Source: Pseudonocardia terrae (GTDB lineage: Bacteria; Actinomycetota; Actinomycetes; Mycobacteriales; Pseudonocardiaceae). From it: a stretch of DNA of 64,000 nt. Made by a program: the position numbers and the translations under genes. Shown here in pieces: positions 52,195-61,576 of this stretch. Location of the stretch: positions 100,659 through 164,658 of the forward strand of contig NZ_JAJTTE010000008.1 in the NCBI RefSeq assembly GCF_021343995.1. Direction: 5' to 3'. Below the pieces are notes generated by a model. The model searched no databases and had not been told where the DNA came from. It worked only from the letters and a program-made list of their open reading frames with translations. Position 1 is the stretch's first letter. Each line of letters starts with the position of its first letter.

Positions 52195-52235
52195 CTACAG
52201 TAGCGTAGGAGTTACCTCCTACAGTCTCGTAGGAG
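52195..52235. promoter_or_regulatory. BlaI operator repeats
   Basis: Two copies of CTACAGTnnCGTAGGAG (52195-52211 and 52219-52235), 24 bp apart. Each has CTAC and GTAG arms, and between them GTAGGAG-TTAC-CTCCTAC (52205-52222) is a perfect 7-bp inverted repeat. They lie between the divergent blaI and PAP2 genes and probably control both. Confidence 0.7.
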
Positions 52236-52269
52236 AGATGCTGCGAGCGATGCGGAGAGCGGTGGTGAC

Positions 52270-53043
52270 GTGGACATCGTGAGCGGGGCGGCAGCGACGG
52301 CCGATCCGGTCCCGGCGGGAGCCTTCGGCCTACCCGGACCCCTGAACGTGTCGGCGTTCGAGCAGGTCGCCGCATGGGCCGCGCAGACCGGTCGGCTGCA
52401 CCCGGTGGTGGCCGGGTTCGCCACCTACGGGGTGGTCGTCTTCGCCGCGTTCCTGGTCGTCAACTTCTCCTACGCGCGACGGACCGGCGGTGTGGAACAG
52501 GTGGCGGCCGCATGCTGGGCGCCCGTCGGTGTCCTCGTCGCGGTCGGTGTGAACCAGGCCTTCGTCGCCGCCGTCCACGAACCCCGCCCCTTCACGATGC
52601 TGCCGCAGACGACGGTGCTGGTGGCCAGATCCACGGACTACGCCTTCCCCTCCGACCACGCGGTGATGGCCGGGGCGACGGTCGCCGGGCTGTGGCTCTC
52701 GGCGCGGGCCGGGGTCCGCGCGGGATGGCTGCGGTGGGCGGGCCTGGTGGCCGCCCTGCTGATGGCCTTCAGCCGGGTGTACGTGGGCGTGCACTGGCCT
52801 GGCGACGTCGTCGCCGGACTGGTGCTCGGCGCGGCGGTCGCCCTGGTCGGGTACCTCGTCACGCGGGTGCTGCTGGTCGCGGTGCTGGGCATGGTGGTCC
52901 GCACCCCGGTCCGGCCGCTGTTCCTCCCGACGACCGCTGCGACGACCGGGGACGGGCGCAACCCCGGCGGACCACCGGTGACGAACCGGCCCGACCGCTC
53001 GACCGTGGCCGGTTCCGACCCGGGCGGTGACGACCGGACATAG
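52270..53043 (+). CDS. PAP2-family membrane phosphatase
   Basis: A 257-residue protein with about six membrane segments and all three PAP2 motifs: AVHEPRPF, FPSDHAVMAG and SRVYVGVHWPGDVVAG. It resembles undecaprenyl-pyrophosphate phosphatases (BcrC/PgpB type). GTG 52270 is the start. Under BlaI-type control it could respond to cell-wall stress. Confidence 0.88.
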   Translation: MDIVSGAAATADPVPAGAFGLPGPLNVSAFEQVAAWAAQTGRLHPVVAGFATYGVVVFAAFLVVNFSYARRTGGVEQVAAACWAPVGVLVAVGVNQAFVAAVHEPRPFTMLPQTTVLVARSTDYAFPSDHAVMAGATVAGLWLSARAGVRAGWLRWAGLVAALLMAFSRVYVGVHWPGDVVAGLVLGAAVALVGYLVTRVLLVAVLGMVVRTPVRPLFLPTTAATTGDGRNPGGPPVTNRPDRSTVAGSDPGGDDRT

Positions 53044-53173
53044 AGCGGAAACCGCACGACGCCACCCCGGGCGCGCCGCGCGGCCGACCACCGGGCAGGC
53101 TGCTGATGTGCGGTCGTCCCCAGAGCCGGACGCGCCGCCGGCTGAAGGTCGTCTCCGGGTCGGAGGTCCACAC

Positions 53174-55768
53174 GTGGGAACGCCGGCTCCTCGAGAGGAG
53201 GAACGCATCACGACACCGACGGCGGCGGTGGAGCCACACCTTTCCGACGTCGGGACGGCATCCCGGCCGCCGGGCCGGTGGGCCCGGGCCCTGCGCCTGA
53301 CCCGGCGTGCCCCGGTGACCGTGCTGCTCGTCGTGACGATCTGGGTGCTCGGGGCCGTCACCGGCAGCCTCCTGCACGGCCCCTCGCCCGCGCTGGCGTC
53401 GACGATCGGGGCGGGACTCGACCCGATTCGCTCGGGGGCCTGGTGGGGTCTGGCGACCTCGGCGCTGTGGTGCCGTGGGCTGGACTCGTACGTGCTGTCG
53501 ACGCTGATGATCGTGGCCCTGCTGCCGGTGGCCGAACGCCGCCTCGGGAGCCTGCGGGCCGCCGGGCTGGCCCTCCTCGTCCAGGTCGCGGGCTCGGCGG
53601 TGGGCCTGCTCTGGGTGTGGCTGCTCGGCCGGTACGCCGACGGGCGGTGGGCCGATCAGCTGGCCGTCTCCGTGGCCGTCGGACCGGGCACCGCGGTCGT
53701 CGGGGTCACCCTCGCCGCGAGCGCCTGCCTGGCCGCGCTGTGGCGCCGCCGGCTGCGCCTGGTGCTGGTCATCGCGCTGCTGATGCTGGTGCTCTACTCG
53801 GGGCTGATCGGCGATCTGCTGCGGTTGTGCACCGGCCTGCTCGGGCTCGCGGTGGGGGCGCTGCTGTACGGCCGGATCCACGGCGCCGAGGTGCCGGTCG
53901 TGTCCCGGCCGTCCCGGGCGGAGCGACGGATCCTGGTGGCGCTGGTCGTCGCGGCGTCGGCGCTCGGCCCGCTGATCGCGGCCTGGGCCCAGTCCCGGGT
54001 GGGACCGCTGTCGGTCCTGCGGTTCGTCTTCGCCGCGCCCGCGCCCGACGCCGCCACGGTCAAGCAGATCTGCGCGGCGGCCCTCGACCCGCGGGACGTC
54101 CGGGAGTGCGCGGAGCTGCAGGCCCGGCTGCGGTTCTCCGGGGTCGGCCCGGCCCTGCTGTCCGTCATGCCGGTGGTGCTGCTGCTCGTCGCGGCCGAGG
54201 GGCTCCGCCGCGGGCGTCGCGCGGCCTGGGGCCTGGCCGTCGGGCTGAACCTGGGGCTCGCCGCGCTCGCCGTGGTGCTGATGACCAACCACGCCCAGCA
54301 ACGGATCGTCCTCGGCGTCGGGGTGCACCCGCGGGCCTGGATCGCGATCCTGCTCCCGCTGGTCCAGCCGCTGCTGGTCGTCGTCGTCCTGCTGCTGACC
54401 CGCGCCCGGTTCGACGTCCGGGCGCCGCACGGCACGTACCGGGCGCTCCTGCGCGCCACCGTCGGCGCGCTCGTCGTCGCGGCCGCCGCCTACGTGGCCC
54501 TCGGCCTGATGCTGCGGGACGACTTCGACCCCGTTCCCGGTGTCGGCGACCTGCTGAGCGACCTGCCCTTGCGGCTGGTCCCGCCCGGTTACCTCGTCGG
54601 GGTCGGGCCGGGGTTCCTGCCCGCCGACGACGGCGCCACCCTGCTGTACGAGTGGATCGGTCCCGTGGTGTGGCTCGTGCTGGCGGCCGCGGCCCTGCGG
54701 ACGTTCCTGCGCAGCCGCCCGGACGTCGCCGAGTCCGATCTCGCCCGGGTGCACGCCCTCCTCGGGGAGGGGGCGGGCGGATCGCTGCAGTACATGGCCA
54801 CCTGGCCGGGCCACGCCTACTGGTTCGCTCCCGACGGCACCGCGGCCGTCGCGCATCGCGTGATCGGCGGGGTGGCGGTGACGACCGGGGGTCCCGTCGG
54901 ACACCCGGAGTCGGTGCCCGCGGCCGTCGCCGGGTTCGCCGCGCACTGCCGGGAGCAGGGCTGGACGCCCTGCTTCTACAGCGTCGGCGCCGAGGTCGTC
55001 TCCGCCGCGCGGGCCCTCGGCTGGAGCACGGTGCAGGTCGCGGAGGAGACCCTGCTGCCCCTGCCGGAGCTCACCTTCACCGGCCGGAAGTGGCAGGACG
55101 TGCGCACCGCGCTGAACCGGGCCGCGAAGGCGGGGATCGTGGCGGAGTGGACGACCTTCCGCGCCGCACCCGTCGCGATCACCGACCAGATCCGGGCGAT
55201 CAGCGAGGAGTGGGTGGCGGACAAGGGCCTGCCGGAGATGGGCTTCACCCTCGGCGGCCTCGACGAGCTCGCCGACGACGAGGTGCGGCTGCTCGTGGCG
55301 GTCGACGCCGACCGTTCGGTGCACGGCGTGACGAGCTGGCTCCCGGTCCGGCGCGACGGCGAGATCGTCGGGTGGACCCTCGACTTCATGCGCCGCCGCT
55401 CCGACGACCGGGCCTTCCGCGGGGTCATGGAGTTCCTGATCGCCTCGGCCGCGACCGGCCTGCGGGAGGAGGGCGCCGAGTTCGTCTCGCTGTCCGGCGC
55501 CCCGCTCGCCCGCCTGGACCGCGGCGAGCCCATCGCGGGCCTGCAGAAGCTCCTCGACGCGATCGGTCAGCGGCTCGAGCCGGTCTACGGGTTCCGCTCG
55601 CTCCTGGCGTTCAAGGCCAAGTTCCAGCCGGAGTACCGACCGCTCCACCTCGCCTATCCCGACGCCGCCGCGCTCCCCGCGATCGGCAACGCCATCGGCC
55701 GCGCCTACCTGCCGGACCTGCGGCCCACCCAGGCGGCCGCCCTCGCCCGCGCCCTGCTCGGCCGCTGA
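53174..55768 (+). CDS. MprF-like phosphatidylglycerol lysyltransferase-domain protein
   Basis: An 864-residue protein. An N-terminal multi-span region (about residues 35-500, with a rhomboid-like first part) is followed by a DUF2156/GNAT-type synthetase domain: YMATWPGHAYWFAPDG, WTPCFYSVGAEVVSAARALGW, GRKWQDVRTALNRA, VSWLPVRRDGEIVGWTLDFM-like segment and KFQPEYRPLHLAY. Such proteins transfer Lys or another amino acid from tRNA to phosphatidylglycerol and protect against cationic peptides. GTG 53174 follows GGAGG; a second strong AGGAGG (53196-53201) is followed by ATC, not ATG. The frame is open back to 53027. Confidence 0.82.
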   Translation: MGTPAPREEERITTPTAAVEPHLSDVGTASRPPGRWARALRLTRRAPVTVLLVVTIWVLGAVTGSLLHGPSPALASTIGAGLDPIRSGAWWGLATSALWCRGLDSYVLSTLMIVALLPVAERRLGSLRAAGLALLVQVAGSAVGLLWVWLLGRYADGRWADQLAVSVAVGPGTAVVGVTLAASACLAALWRRRLRLVLVIALLMLVLYSGLIGDLLRLCTGLLGLAVGALLYGRIHGAEVPVVSRPSRAERRILVALVVAASALGPLIAAWAQSRVGPLSVLRFVFAAPAPDAATVKQICAAALDPRDVRECAELQARLRFSGVGPALLSVMPVVLLLVAAEGLRRGRRAAWGLAVGLNLGLAALAVVLMTNHAQQRIVLGVGVHPRAWIAILLPLVQPLLVVVVLLLTRARFDVRAPHGTYRALLRATVGALVVAAAAYVALGLMLRDDFDPVPGVGDLLSDLPLRLVPPGYLVGVGPGFLPADDGATLLYEWIGPVVWLVLAAAALRTFLRSRPDVAESDLARVHALLGEGAGGSLQYMATWPGHAYWFAPDGTAAVAHRVIGGVAVTTGGPVGHPESVPAAVAGFAAHCREQGWTPCFYSVGAEVVSAARALGWSTVQVAEETLLPLPELTFTGRKWQDVRTALNRAAKAGIVAEWTTFRAAPVAITDQIRAISEEWVADKGLPEMGFTLGGLDELADDEVRLLVAVDADRSVHGVTSWLPVRRDGEIVGWTLDFMRRRSDDRAFRGVMEFLIASAATGLREEGAEFVSLSGAPLARLDRGEPIAGLQKLLDAIGQRLEPVYGFRSLLAFKAKFQPEYRPLHLAYPDAAALPAIGNAIGRAYLPDLRPTQAAALARALLGR

Positions 55769-55778
55769 CCGGCGGGCG

Positions 55779-57092
55779 TCAGGAGGGCGGCGGCGCCGGG
55801 GCGAGGACGCCGAGGCGCCCGGCGAGCCACGGCAGGGCCGCACCGAGCGCCTGGGAGGCCAGGCTCCAGCTGTGTCCGGCCGGGAGCTCGACGAGCGCGA
55901 TCGTGGCCCCCGCGGCACGGGCAGCGGCGGCGACCCGTTCGGCCTGCGGACGGTAGGTGTCGTCGTCGCGCCCGACGACCAGCGTGCCGTGCAGGTCCGG
56001 GTAGGCCCGCCGGCGCAGCTCGGACATCGGGGCGACCCGGTCGAACGCGCCGTCGTCGCCACCGAAGGCCGCGGCGACCGTCGAGGCGCGGTCGCCGAGG
56101 GTGGGTTCGGCCTGGCCGGACACGTCGAGGAAGGTCGGGAACGTGTCCGGGTGGCGCAGGGCCAGCTGCAGCGCACACGTCCCGCCGAACGAGAACCCGC
56201 CGACGGCCATCGGCCCGGGTGCGGTCTGCAGGGTGGCCGCGGCCCAGTCGGGGACGTCCCGGGCGAGGTAGGTCTCGGCGTTCCCGAGCCGGGAGTCCAG
56301 GCAGAGCGTGTTGGCGAGGTCGGACCCGGTGGCGTCGGGGACGACCACGACCGGGGCGAGCCCCTGGTGCGCCGCGGCGAACGAGTCCATCACCTCGGAC
56401 AGCCTCCCGGCCAGCAGCCAGTCCTCGGGTCCGCCCGGCTGCCCGGCGATCAGCTCCAGCACGGGGAGCCGCGGGCGTGGCGACGTCAGGTAGGCCGGGG
56501 GCAGGTACACCCAGGCGGGCCGGGCGGCGAAGCCCGAGACGGTGCCGGGCACCGTCACCTCGCTGATCCTGCCGCGGCGCGGCATGTCGGCCGGGGGCGA
56601 CCAGGCCGACGCCAGGGGGCCGGCCGGCGGCGCGTCCAGCAGCGGCGCGGCCGCCACGTCGGCCAGGTCCACCTGGTTGCTGAAGGGCAGGCCGAGGGCG
56701 GCGTTCAGCGTCGGCCGGTAGCCGTAGACCGCGTTGATCTTGATCGCTCCCGTCAGCAGCACCAGGAGCGCGGCCACCACGGCCACGCCTGCCCGCCACC
56801 ACCCGCGCCGGAGCTTGTACGCCGCCAACGCGAACGCCGCGACGACCACCCCGATCCAGATCAGGACGCGCGGCGGCAGCGGATCGGGGAACGGCCGGAG
56901 CACCGCCATGACCAGCAGGACGAGCCCCACCACCACCGCGCCCACCACCGCGGCGACCGGCACGGACCGCAGCCACCAACGCCGCGTGCGGCCGACCAGC
57001 AGCACCACCCCCGCCACCGCACCGAGCACGGTGACGGTCGTCGGCAACGGCCCCGCGATCAGCGGGGCGTCCATCAGCCCGGACAGACCCAT
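55779..57092 (-). CDS. Membrane-anchored alpha/beta-hydrolase esterase
   Basis: A 437-residue protein. Four N-terminal membrane segments (to about residue 120) precede an esterase-D-like hydrolase domain with nucleophile elbow GGFSFGG (Ser near 310) and a C-terminal His in LPAGHSW. Such proteins occur widely in actinobacteria; the substrate is unknown. It runs convergent to the MprF-like gene. Confidence 0.82.
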   Translation of the reverse strand: MGLSGLMDAPLIAGPLPTTVTVLGAVAGVVLLVGRTRRWWLRSVPVAAVVGAVVVGLVLLVMAVLRPFPDPLPPRVLIWIGVVVAAFALAAYKLRRGWWRAGVAVVAALLVLLTGAIKINAVYGYRPTLNAALGLPFSNQVDLADVAAAPLLDAPPAGPLASAWSPPADMPRRGRISEVTVPGTVSGFAARPAWVYLPPAYLTSPRPRLPVLELIAGQPGGPEDWLLAGRLSEVMDSFAAAHQGLAPVVVVPDATGSDLANTLCLDSRLGNAETYLARDVPDWAAATLQTAPGPMAVGGFSFGGTCALQLALRHPDTFPTFLDVSGQAEPTLGDRASTVAAAFGGDDGAFDRVAPMSELRRRAYPDLHGTLVVGRDDDTYRPQAERVAAAARAAGATIALVELPAGHSWSLASQALGAALPWLAGRLGVLAPAPPPS

Positions 57093-57295
57093 CGGCGCTA
57101 CCGGGTCGTCCCGGTGCGAGCGGACGAGGAGGCACCGGCACCCGGCCGCGGGGGGCGCAGGCGATCACGGACGACGCGCGTGGCGGCGCCGGAAGCTGAC
57201 GACACCCGTCCATCCTCGTGCACGGCGGGGTATGGGCGCCGTGAGCGGGGCGCGGGCTTGGCCGGCGGTGGTCGAGATCACCCGCCAAAACCGAA

Positions 57296-57311
57296 CTGAA
57301 CGTGCGTTCAG
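57296..57311. promoter_or_regulatory. CTGAACG-TG-CGTTCAG palindrome before the SDR gene
   Basis: A 16-bp inverted repeat with 7-bp perfect arms, 49 bp before the SDR start. Its shape fits a TetR-family operator of lipid genes. Confidence 0.55.
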
Positions 57312-57359
57312 CACCCCATGATGGCTCTCCGGAGACTCGACGGAGAGGACCTGACGACG

Positions 57360-58151
57360 ATGAGCGCGTTCAGCGACGGCCTGATGGCGGATCGCACGGT
57401 GTTCGTGGCGGGCGGCACGAGCGGCATCAACCTCGGCATCGCACGCCGGTTCGCCGAGCTCGGCGCGCGGGTGGCCGTGGTCGGCCGGAACCCGGAGAAG
57501 GCGAAGACCGCGGCGGACTCGATCGGCGCCGGCGCGCTGGGCCTCTCGGCCGACGTGCGCGACTACACGGCCATCCGCGGCGCGATGGAGCAGGTCGCGT
57601 CCGAGCTCGGCCCGCTCGACGTCGTGGTGTCCGGCGCCGCGGGCAACTTCCTCGCCCCGGCGGCGCAGATGTCCGCCAACGCCTTCCGCACCGTGATCGA
57701 CATCGATCTCAACGGCACCTTCAACGTCTTCCGCGGCTGCTACGACCTCCTCCGCACCCCCGGCGCCTCGCTGATCGCGATCACCGCGGGCCAGGCGGTC
57801 AACGCGATGCCGATGCAGGCGCACGCCTGCGCCGCCAAGGCCGGGATCAACCAGCTGGTCCGGGTGCTCGCGATGGAGTGGGGCCCGGACGTGCGCGTCA
57901 ACGGCATCTCCCCCGGCCCGATCTCGGGCACCGAGGGCATGGCCCGCCTCGCGCCCGACGAGAGCGCCCGCGAGGCCTACTACGCGCGGATCCCGATGAA
58001 GCGCTGGGGCGAGATCGAGGAGGTCGCCGAGGCCGCGGTGTTCCTCGCCGGCCCGTCCGCGACCTACATCAGCGGCACGATCCTCGACGTCGACGGCGGC
58101 TCCCAGCTCGGCGACGCCACCCGCAACACCCCGACCAAGGGCCTGGCCTGA
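57360..58151 (+). CDS. SDR, 2,4-dienoyl-CoA reductase-like
   Basis: A 263-residue protein. NAD(P)-binding GGTSGINLGIARRFAELGA, then ITAGQAVNAMPMQAHACAAK, in which the usual YxxxK Tyr is His, as in peroxisomal DECR2-type reductases, and RVNGISPGPISGTEGMARL. It probably reduces a 2,4-dienoyl-CoA during fatty-acid breakdown. ATG 57360 follows GGAGAGGA; 57318 is an alternative. Confidence 0.85.
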   Translation: MSAFSDGLMADRTVFVAGGTSGINLGIARRFAELGARVAVVGRNPEKAKTAADSIGAGALGLSADVRDYTAIRGAMEQVASELGPLDVVVSGAAGNFLAPAAQMSANAFRTVIDIDLNGTFNVFRGCYDLLRTPGASLIAITAGQAVNAMPMQAHACAAKAGINQLVRVLAMEWGPDVRVNGISPGPISGTEGMARLAPDESAREAYYARIPMKRWGEIEEVAEAAVFLAGPSATYISGTILDVDGGSQLGDATRNTPTKGLA

Positions 58152-58161
58152 GGCTCGCGGG

Positions 58162-59064
58162 TCAGCCCGCCACCGCGCGGTAGCGGCCCGGCTCCACCTC
58201 CGCGACGACCCCCGTGCGGACGAGCCGGGCCAGGTGCTGTTCGGCGGTGCGCGCCTCGACGCTCTCGACGTGCGGAGCCTCGACGTGCGGCCGGTAGACG
58301 AAGCGGCGGTCGACGACGTCGGCGAGGGTCCGGGGCTCGGCGAGGAACTCCGTCAGCGCCTCGTCCCGCCGTCCGATCACCTCCCGGTACGCCCGCAGCC
58401 TGCGACGGAACTCCTCGGCCCCTTCGACCACGCCCTTCTGGTGGAAGGTGCCGTACCAGCGCGCGTCGACGGAGCCGCAGATCTCGATCGACCGCTCGAA
58501 GCCCTCGAGGCTGCTCACCCGGTCCCCGTAGTACGGCCCGAACGAGGTGAGGTCGATGTCGGCGATGTAGAGGAAGCCGTCCGGCTCGACCAGCAGCCCG
58601 GAGTGCCCGGCGGTGTGCCCGGGCAGGTGCACGACCGTCGCCGTGCGGTCGCCGAGGTCGAACCGGTGGCCGTCCGGCACGCCGACGGCATCCGGGCGGC
58701 TGCGGACCCGGAACTCCGTCGTCAGGGAGTCCGCGAGCTCCGCCGTGGCGTCCGCGGGCAGGCCGTACCCCGCGAGCAGCACCTGCGTGTCGCGGACCGC
58801 GGGCAGGTCGGCGGTGTGCACGTGGACGGGCGCGTCGAAGGCGTCGATCGCCACGAGATGGTCCTCGTGGGCGTGGCTGACGACGACGGCGTCGGCGTCC
58901 GGGAGGGCGTCGTCCTCGACCAACGCCAGCGACGGGTCCACGAGGAGTGTGCCCGCGCTCCCGCGGACCAGCAGCGAGTTCCCGTAGGGGTAGCCGCCGC
59001 CGTTCGCCGCCCGCAGCAGCGTCACCTGCCCGTACTCCTCGGGTGTCCAGCCCGTCGTCCCCAT
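58162..59064 (-). CDS. MBL-fold metallohydrolase
   Basis: A 300-residue protein with the MBL motifs VVSHAHEDHLVAID, VHLPGHTAGHSGLLVE and FLYIADIDLTSFGPYYGDR. A metal-dependent hydrolase; the C-terminal winged region (about 250-300) is not a known partner domain. It lies 10 bp from the convergent SDR gene. Confidence 0.85.
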   Translation of the reverse strand: MGTTGWTPEEYGQVTLLRAANGGGYPYGNSLLVRGSAGTLLVDPSLALVEDDALPDADAVVVSHAHEDHLVAIDAFDAPVHVHTADLPAVRDTQVLLAGYGLPADATAELADSLTTEFRVRSRPDAVGVPDGHRFDLGDRTATVVHLPGHTAGHSGLLVEPDGFLYIADIDLTSFGPYYGDRVSSLEGFERSIEICGSVDARWYGTFHQKGVVEGAEEFRRRLRAYREVIGRRDEALTEFLAEPRTLADVVDRRFVYRPHVEAPHVESVEARTAEQHLARLVRTGVVAEVEPGRYRAVAG

Positions 59065-59178
59065 CGACGCCTCCCGTCGCGCACCGTCTACTCCCCGCTA
59101 GTTCTGCCTTGTGGGCGGGGCCCGCGTCAATCGGCTCGGGCCGGCTTCCGCGTCGGCGCCTCCGGGTCAGAGCACCTC

Positions 59179-60345
59179 TCAGAGCGGGAGCACGCGAGCC
59201 GTCGACCCGCTGGTCCACCCGGGATCGAGGACGGCCAGGGCGTCGGCGAGGGCCACCCCGCGCAGGAAGGCCGACCGATGACCCGCGACCACCGACGCGC
59301 CGTCGTCGTCCCAGGCCACCGGGACGAGCCGGGTCACCCCGTGCGCCGACCGGACCTCCCCGGTGACGACCGCCGTGCCCAGGGTCGGCAGGCGACGCCC
59401 GGTCAGGCCGTCGAGCAGGGGCCCCAGGAGGGTGTGCACCGCGACCAGCGCGGCGAAGGGGTTGCCCGGGAGGCCGACGATCCAGCGCTGGTCGCCGAGC
59501 GGTGCGAGCAGCTGCGGGTGGCCGGGCCGGCACGCCACGGTGTCCACGACCGGTCGCGCTCCGCGGTCCGCGAGCAGCCGCCGGAGCTGGTCGGTCGTCC
59601 CCACGGAGGTCGAGCCGGTGACCACCACGACCTCGGACTCCGCCCCGGCGGCCGACACGGCCGCGGTCAGGCTGCCGGGCGTGTCGTCGACGTACCGGGG
59701 GGCGGCGGGCGACCCGCCGAGCTGCTCGACCAGGGAGGGCAGCATGGGCCCGAGGGCGTCCCGGACGCGGCCGGCGCCCCCGGGCCCGAACCGGACGAGC
59801 TCGTCCCCGGTCACCAGGACGGTCACACACGGGCGTGGACGGACCGCCAGGGTGTCGTGGCCGCAGGACGCGGCGAGCCCGAGCATCGCCGGGCCGACCC
59901 GGACGCCCGCCGGCGCGAGGAGCGCGCCCGCCGCCGCGTCCTCACCCGTCGGGCGGATGTGCGTCCCCGGATCCGGCACCGGCCCGCGGACCAGCCCGCC
60001 GTCGCGGCGCGCCGACTCGACGCGGAGCACGGCGTCGGCACCGGGCGGCACCTGGGCCCCGGTCGAGATCTCGACCGCCTCGCCGGCCCGCAGCCGCGTC
60101 CGCGGCTCCTCACCGGCCCGGACCCGGCCGCACAGCCGCCAGGGACCGGGCCCCGCGACCGCGTAGCCGTCCATGGCGGCCGTGTCGAACGCCGGCATCG
60201 GCGCACGCGCGGTGACCCCCTCCGCCAGGACGAGACCGGCCGCCGCCGCCAACGGCACCCGCGTGACGCCGAGGGGAGCGGCGACCCTGTGGGCCCGTCG
60301 ACGCGCCTCCCACCAGCCGGTGCCCGCCGGCGCCCCCTCATGCAC
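59179..60345 (-). CDS. moeA: Molybdopterin molybdenumtransferase MoeA
   Basis: A 388-residue MoeA: AFDTAAMDGYAV, EISTGAQVPPGADAV, RPTGEDAAAGALL, VLVTGDELVRFGPG, VVTGSTSVGTTD and LPGNPFAALVAVHTLLGP. It inserts molybdate into molybdopterin. GTG 60345 is chosen; the gene starts 14 bp after the BaeRF3-like gene. Confidence 0.9.
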   Translation of the reverse strand: MHEGAPAGTGWWEARRRAHRVAAPLGVTRVPLAAAAGLVLAEGVTARAPMPAFDTAAMDGYAVAGPGPWRLCGRVRAGEEPRTRLRAGEAVEISTGAQVPPGADAVLRVESARRDGGLVRGPVPDPGTHIRPTGEDAAAGALLAPAGVRVGPAMLGLAASCGHDTLAVRPRPCVTVLVTGDELVRFGPGGAGRVRDALGPMLPSLVEQLGGSPAAPRYVDDTPGSLTAAVSAAGAESEVVVVTGSTSVGTTDQLRRLLADRGARPVVDTVACRPGHPQLLAPLGDQRWIVGLPGNPFAALVAVHTLLGPLLDGLTGRRLPTLGTAVVTGEVRSAHGVTRLVPVAWDDDGASVVAGHRSAFLRGVALADALAVLDPGWTSGSTARVLPL

Positions 60346-60359
60346 GGCGAGGACCGCGC

Positions 60360-61484
60360 TCAGGCGGTCGGGGCGTACCGCAGCGTCGCCGCGACGTCTC
60401 CCCCTCCGGGGACGTCCTCGTGCCGGACGGCCAGCAGCCGGGCACCGGAGAGCCAGGCCCGCCGGGCGATCTCGTCGACGACACCGCTCGGGCCGCCCGT
60501 TCCCGCGGCCGCGAACGTCACCTCGCCGTCCTCGTCGACCTCCCCGGCGACGCCGGCGTCGATGTCGACGAACAGCGTGTCCACGGCGCCGCGGGTGGCG
60601 AAGCGGGCCAGGTCGGCGACGTCGGTCGAGGTCCGGCCCTGTCGGGCGCGGTCGGCGAAGGTGTGCTTCTCGTCCTCCAGCCGATCGGCGTACCAGCCGT
60701 CGAGGATCTCGCGGGCGGCGGCGACCAGTTCGCCGTCGCCGCGGCCCTCCGGGTTGCCGGGCACGCTGTGCGGCACCAGGTCCGGATAGCGGCAGTGTGC
60801 GCGGAAGATGCTGTCGAGCGGCTCGGTCGCGGCGAGGACCAGCGGCACCCCCTGTCCGGGCAGCACCTCCCGCAGCGCGCCGTCGACCTGCCGGGAGAAC
60901 TGCGCCATCCGCAGCTTCTGCCCCTCGGTGCCCTGCAGCCGGCGAACCGGTGCCCGGTCCTTGATCGAGGACTTGCCGACGGCGCTCGCGACGTCCGTCG
61001 GCATGTCCGGCACGCGCACCTCGCGCGGTGCCGCGTCGGGCACGGTCTCCAGCAGCCGGACCGAACCCTGCGCGAGTGCCAGCACGAACGCGGTCTGCGG
61101 GAAGGTCACCGCGCGCATCAGCGGCTTGACGAAGAACCGGGTCCCGCCGACGGCGACCGGGGTCAGCCGGTTCGGCAGCCGAAAGCTGCGCAGCGAGGTC
61201 GGGGTGGCGAACACGGCGAGGCTGCGGGCCTGGTGCCGCCAGAACTCGTCGGAGTCCTCGTCCTCCAGGACGCCGAGCTCCTCCTCCAGCCCCGCGAGGT
61301 CCTCCTTGTCCCCCTCGGCCGACTGCGCCAGCGCTTCCCGGACCGCGTTCTTGTAGGCGATCCGCTCCGCCTCCCCCGACGACTCGGGCGCGGTCTCCAG
61401 ATAGATCGAGACGGCGAGGGGCGGCTCGGCCTGCCAGAGCGCGTCGATCTCGGATCGGGTCGGGATGTCGGTGTAGAGCGTCAT
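60360..61484 (-). CDS. BaeRF3-type (eRF1/Vms1-like) protein
   Basis: A 374-residue protein: PLAVSIYLETAPESSGEAER, a middle domain with AFVLALAQGSVRLLE, and a C-terminal domain with LVLAATEPLDSIFRAHCRYP, ATRGAVDTLFVDIDAGV and EIARRAWLSGARLLAV. This is the bacterial archaeo-eukaryotic release-factor-like family 3; relatives act on peptidyl-tRNA at stalled ribosomes, but the function in bacteria is not settled. ATG 61484 follows GGAGGG. Confidence 0.85.
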   Translation of the reverse strand: MTLYTDIPTRSEIDALWQAEPPLAVSIYLETAPESSGEAERIAYKNAVREALAQSAEGDKEDLAGLEEELGVLEDEDSDEFWRHQARSLAVFATPTSLRSFRLPNRLTPVAVGGTRFFVKPLMRAVTFPQTAFVLALAQGSVRLLETVPDAAPREVRVPDMPTDVASAVGKSSIKDRAPVRRLQGTEGQKLRMAQFSRQVDGALREVLPGQGVPLVLAATEPLDSIFRAHCRYPDLVPHSVPGNPEGRGDGELVAAAREILDGWYADRLEDEKHTFADRARQGRTSTDVADLARFATRGAVDTLFVDIDAGVAGEVDEDGEVTFAAAGTGGPSGVVDEIARRAWLSGARLLAVRHEDVPGGGDVAATLRYAPTA

Positions 61485-61576
61485 GCGTCCCCTCCTCGGC
61501 GAGGCATCCGTCCACCTCACCCTGCCGCGCCCGCACCGGGCCAGGAAGGGGCCACCGGCACCCCGCTCGGGGCGGG

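Noticed and set aside
58064..59830. A 588-residue minus-strand frame over the MBL and moeA region
   Set aside because: It overlaps two clear genes in other frames and has Arg/Gly-rich shadow composition.
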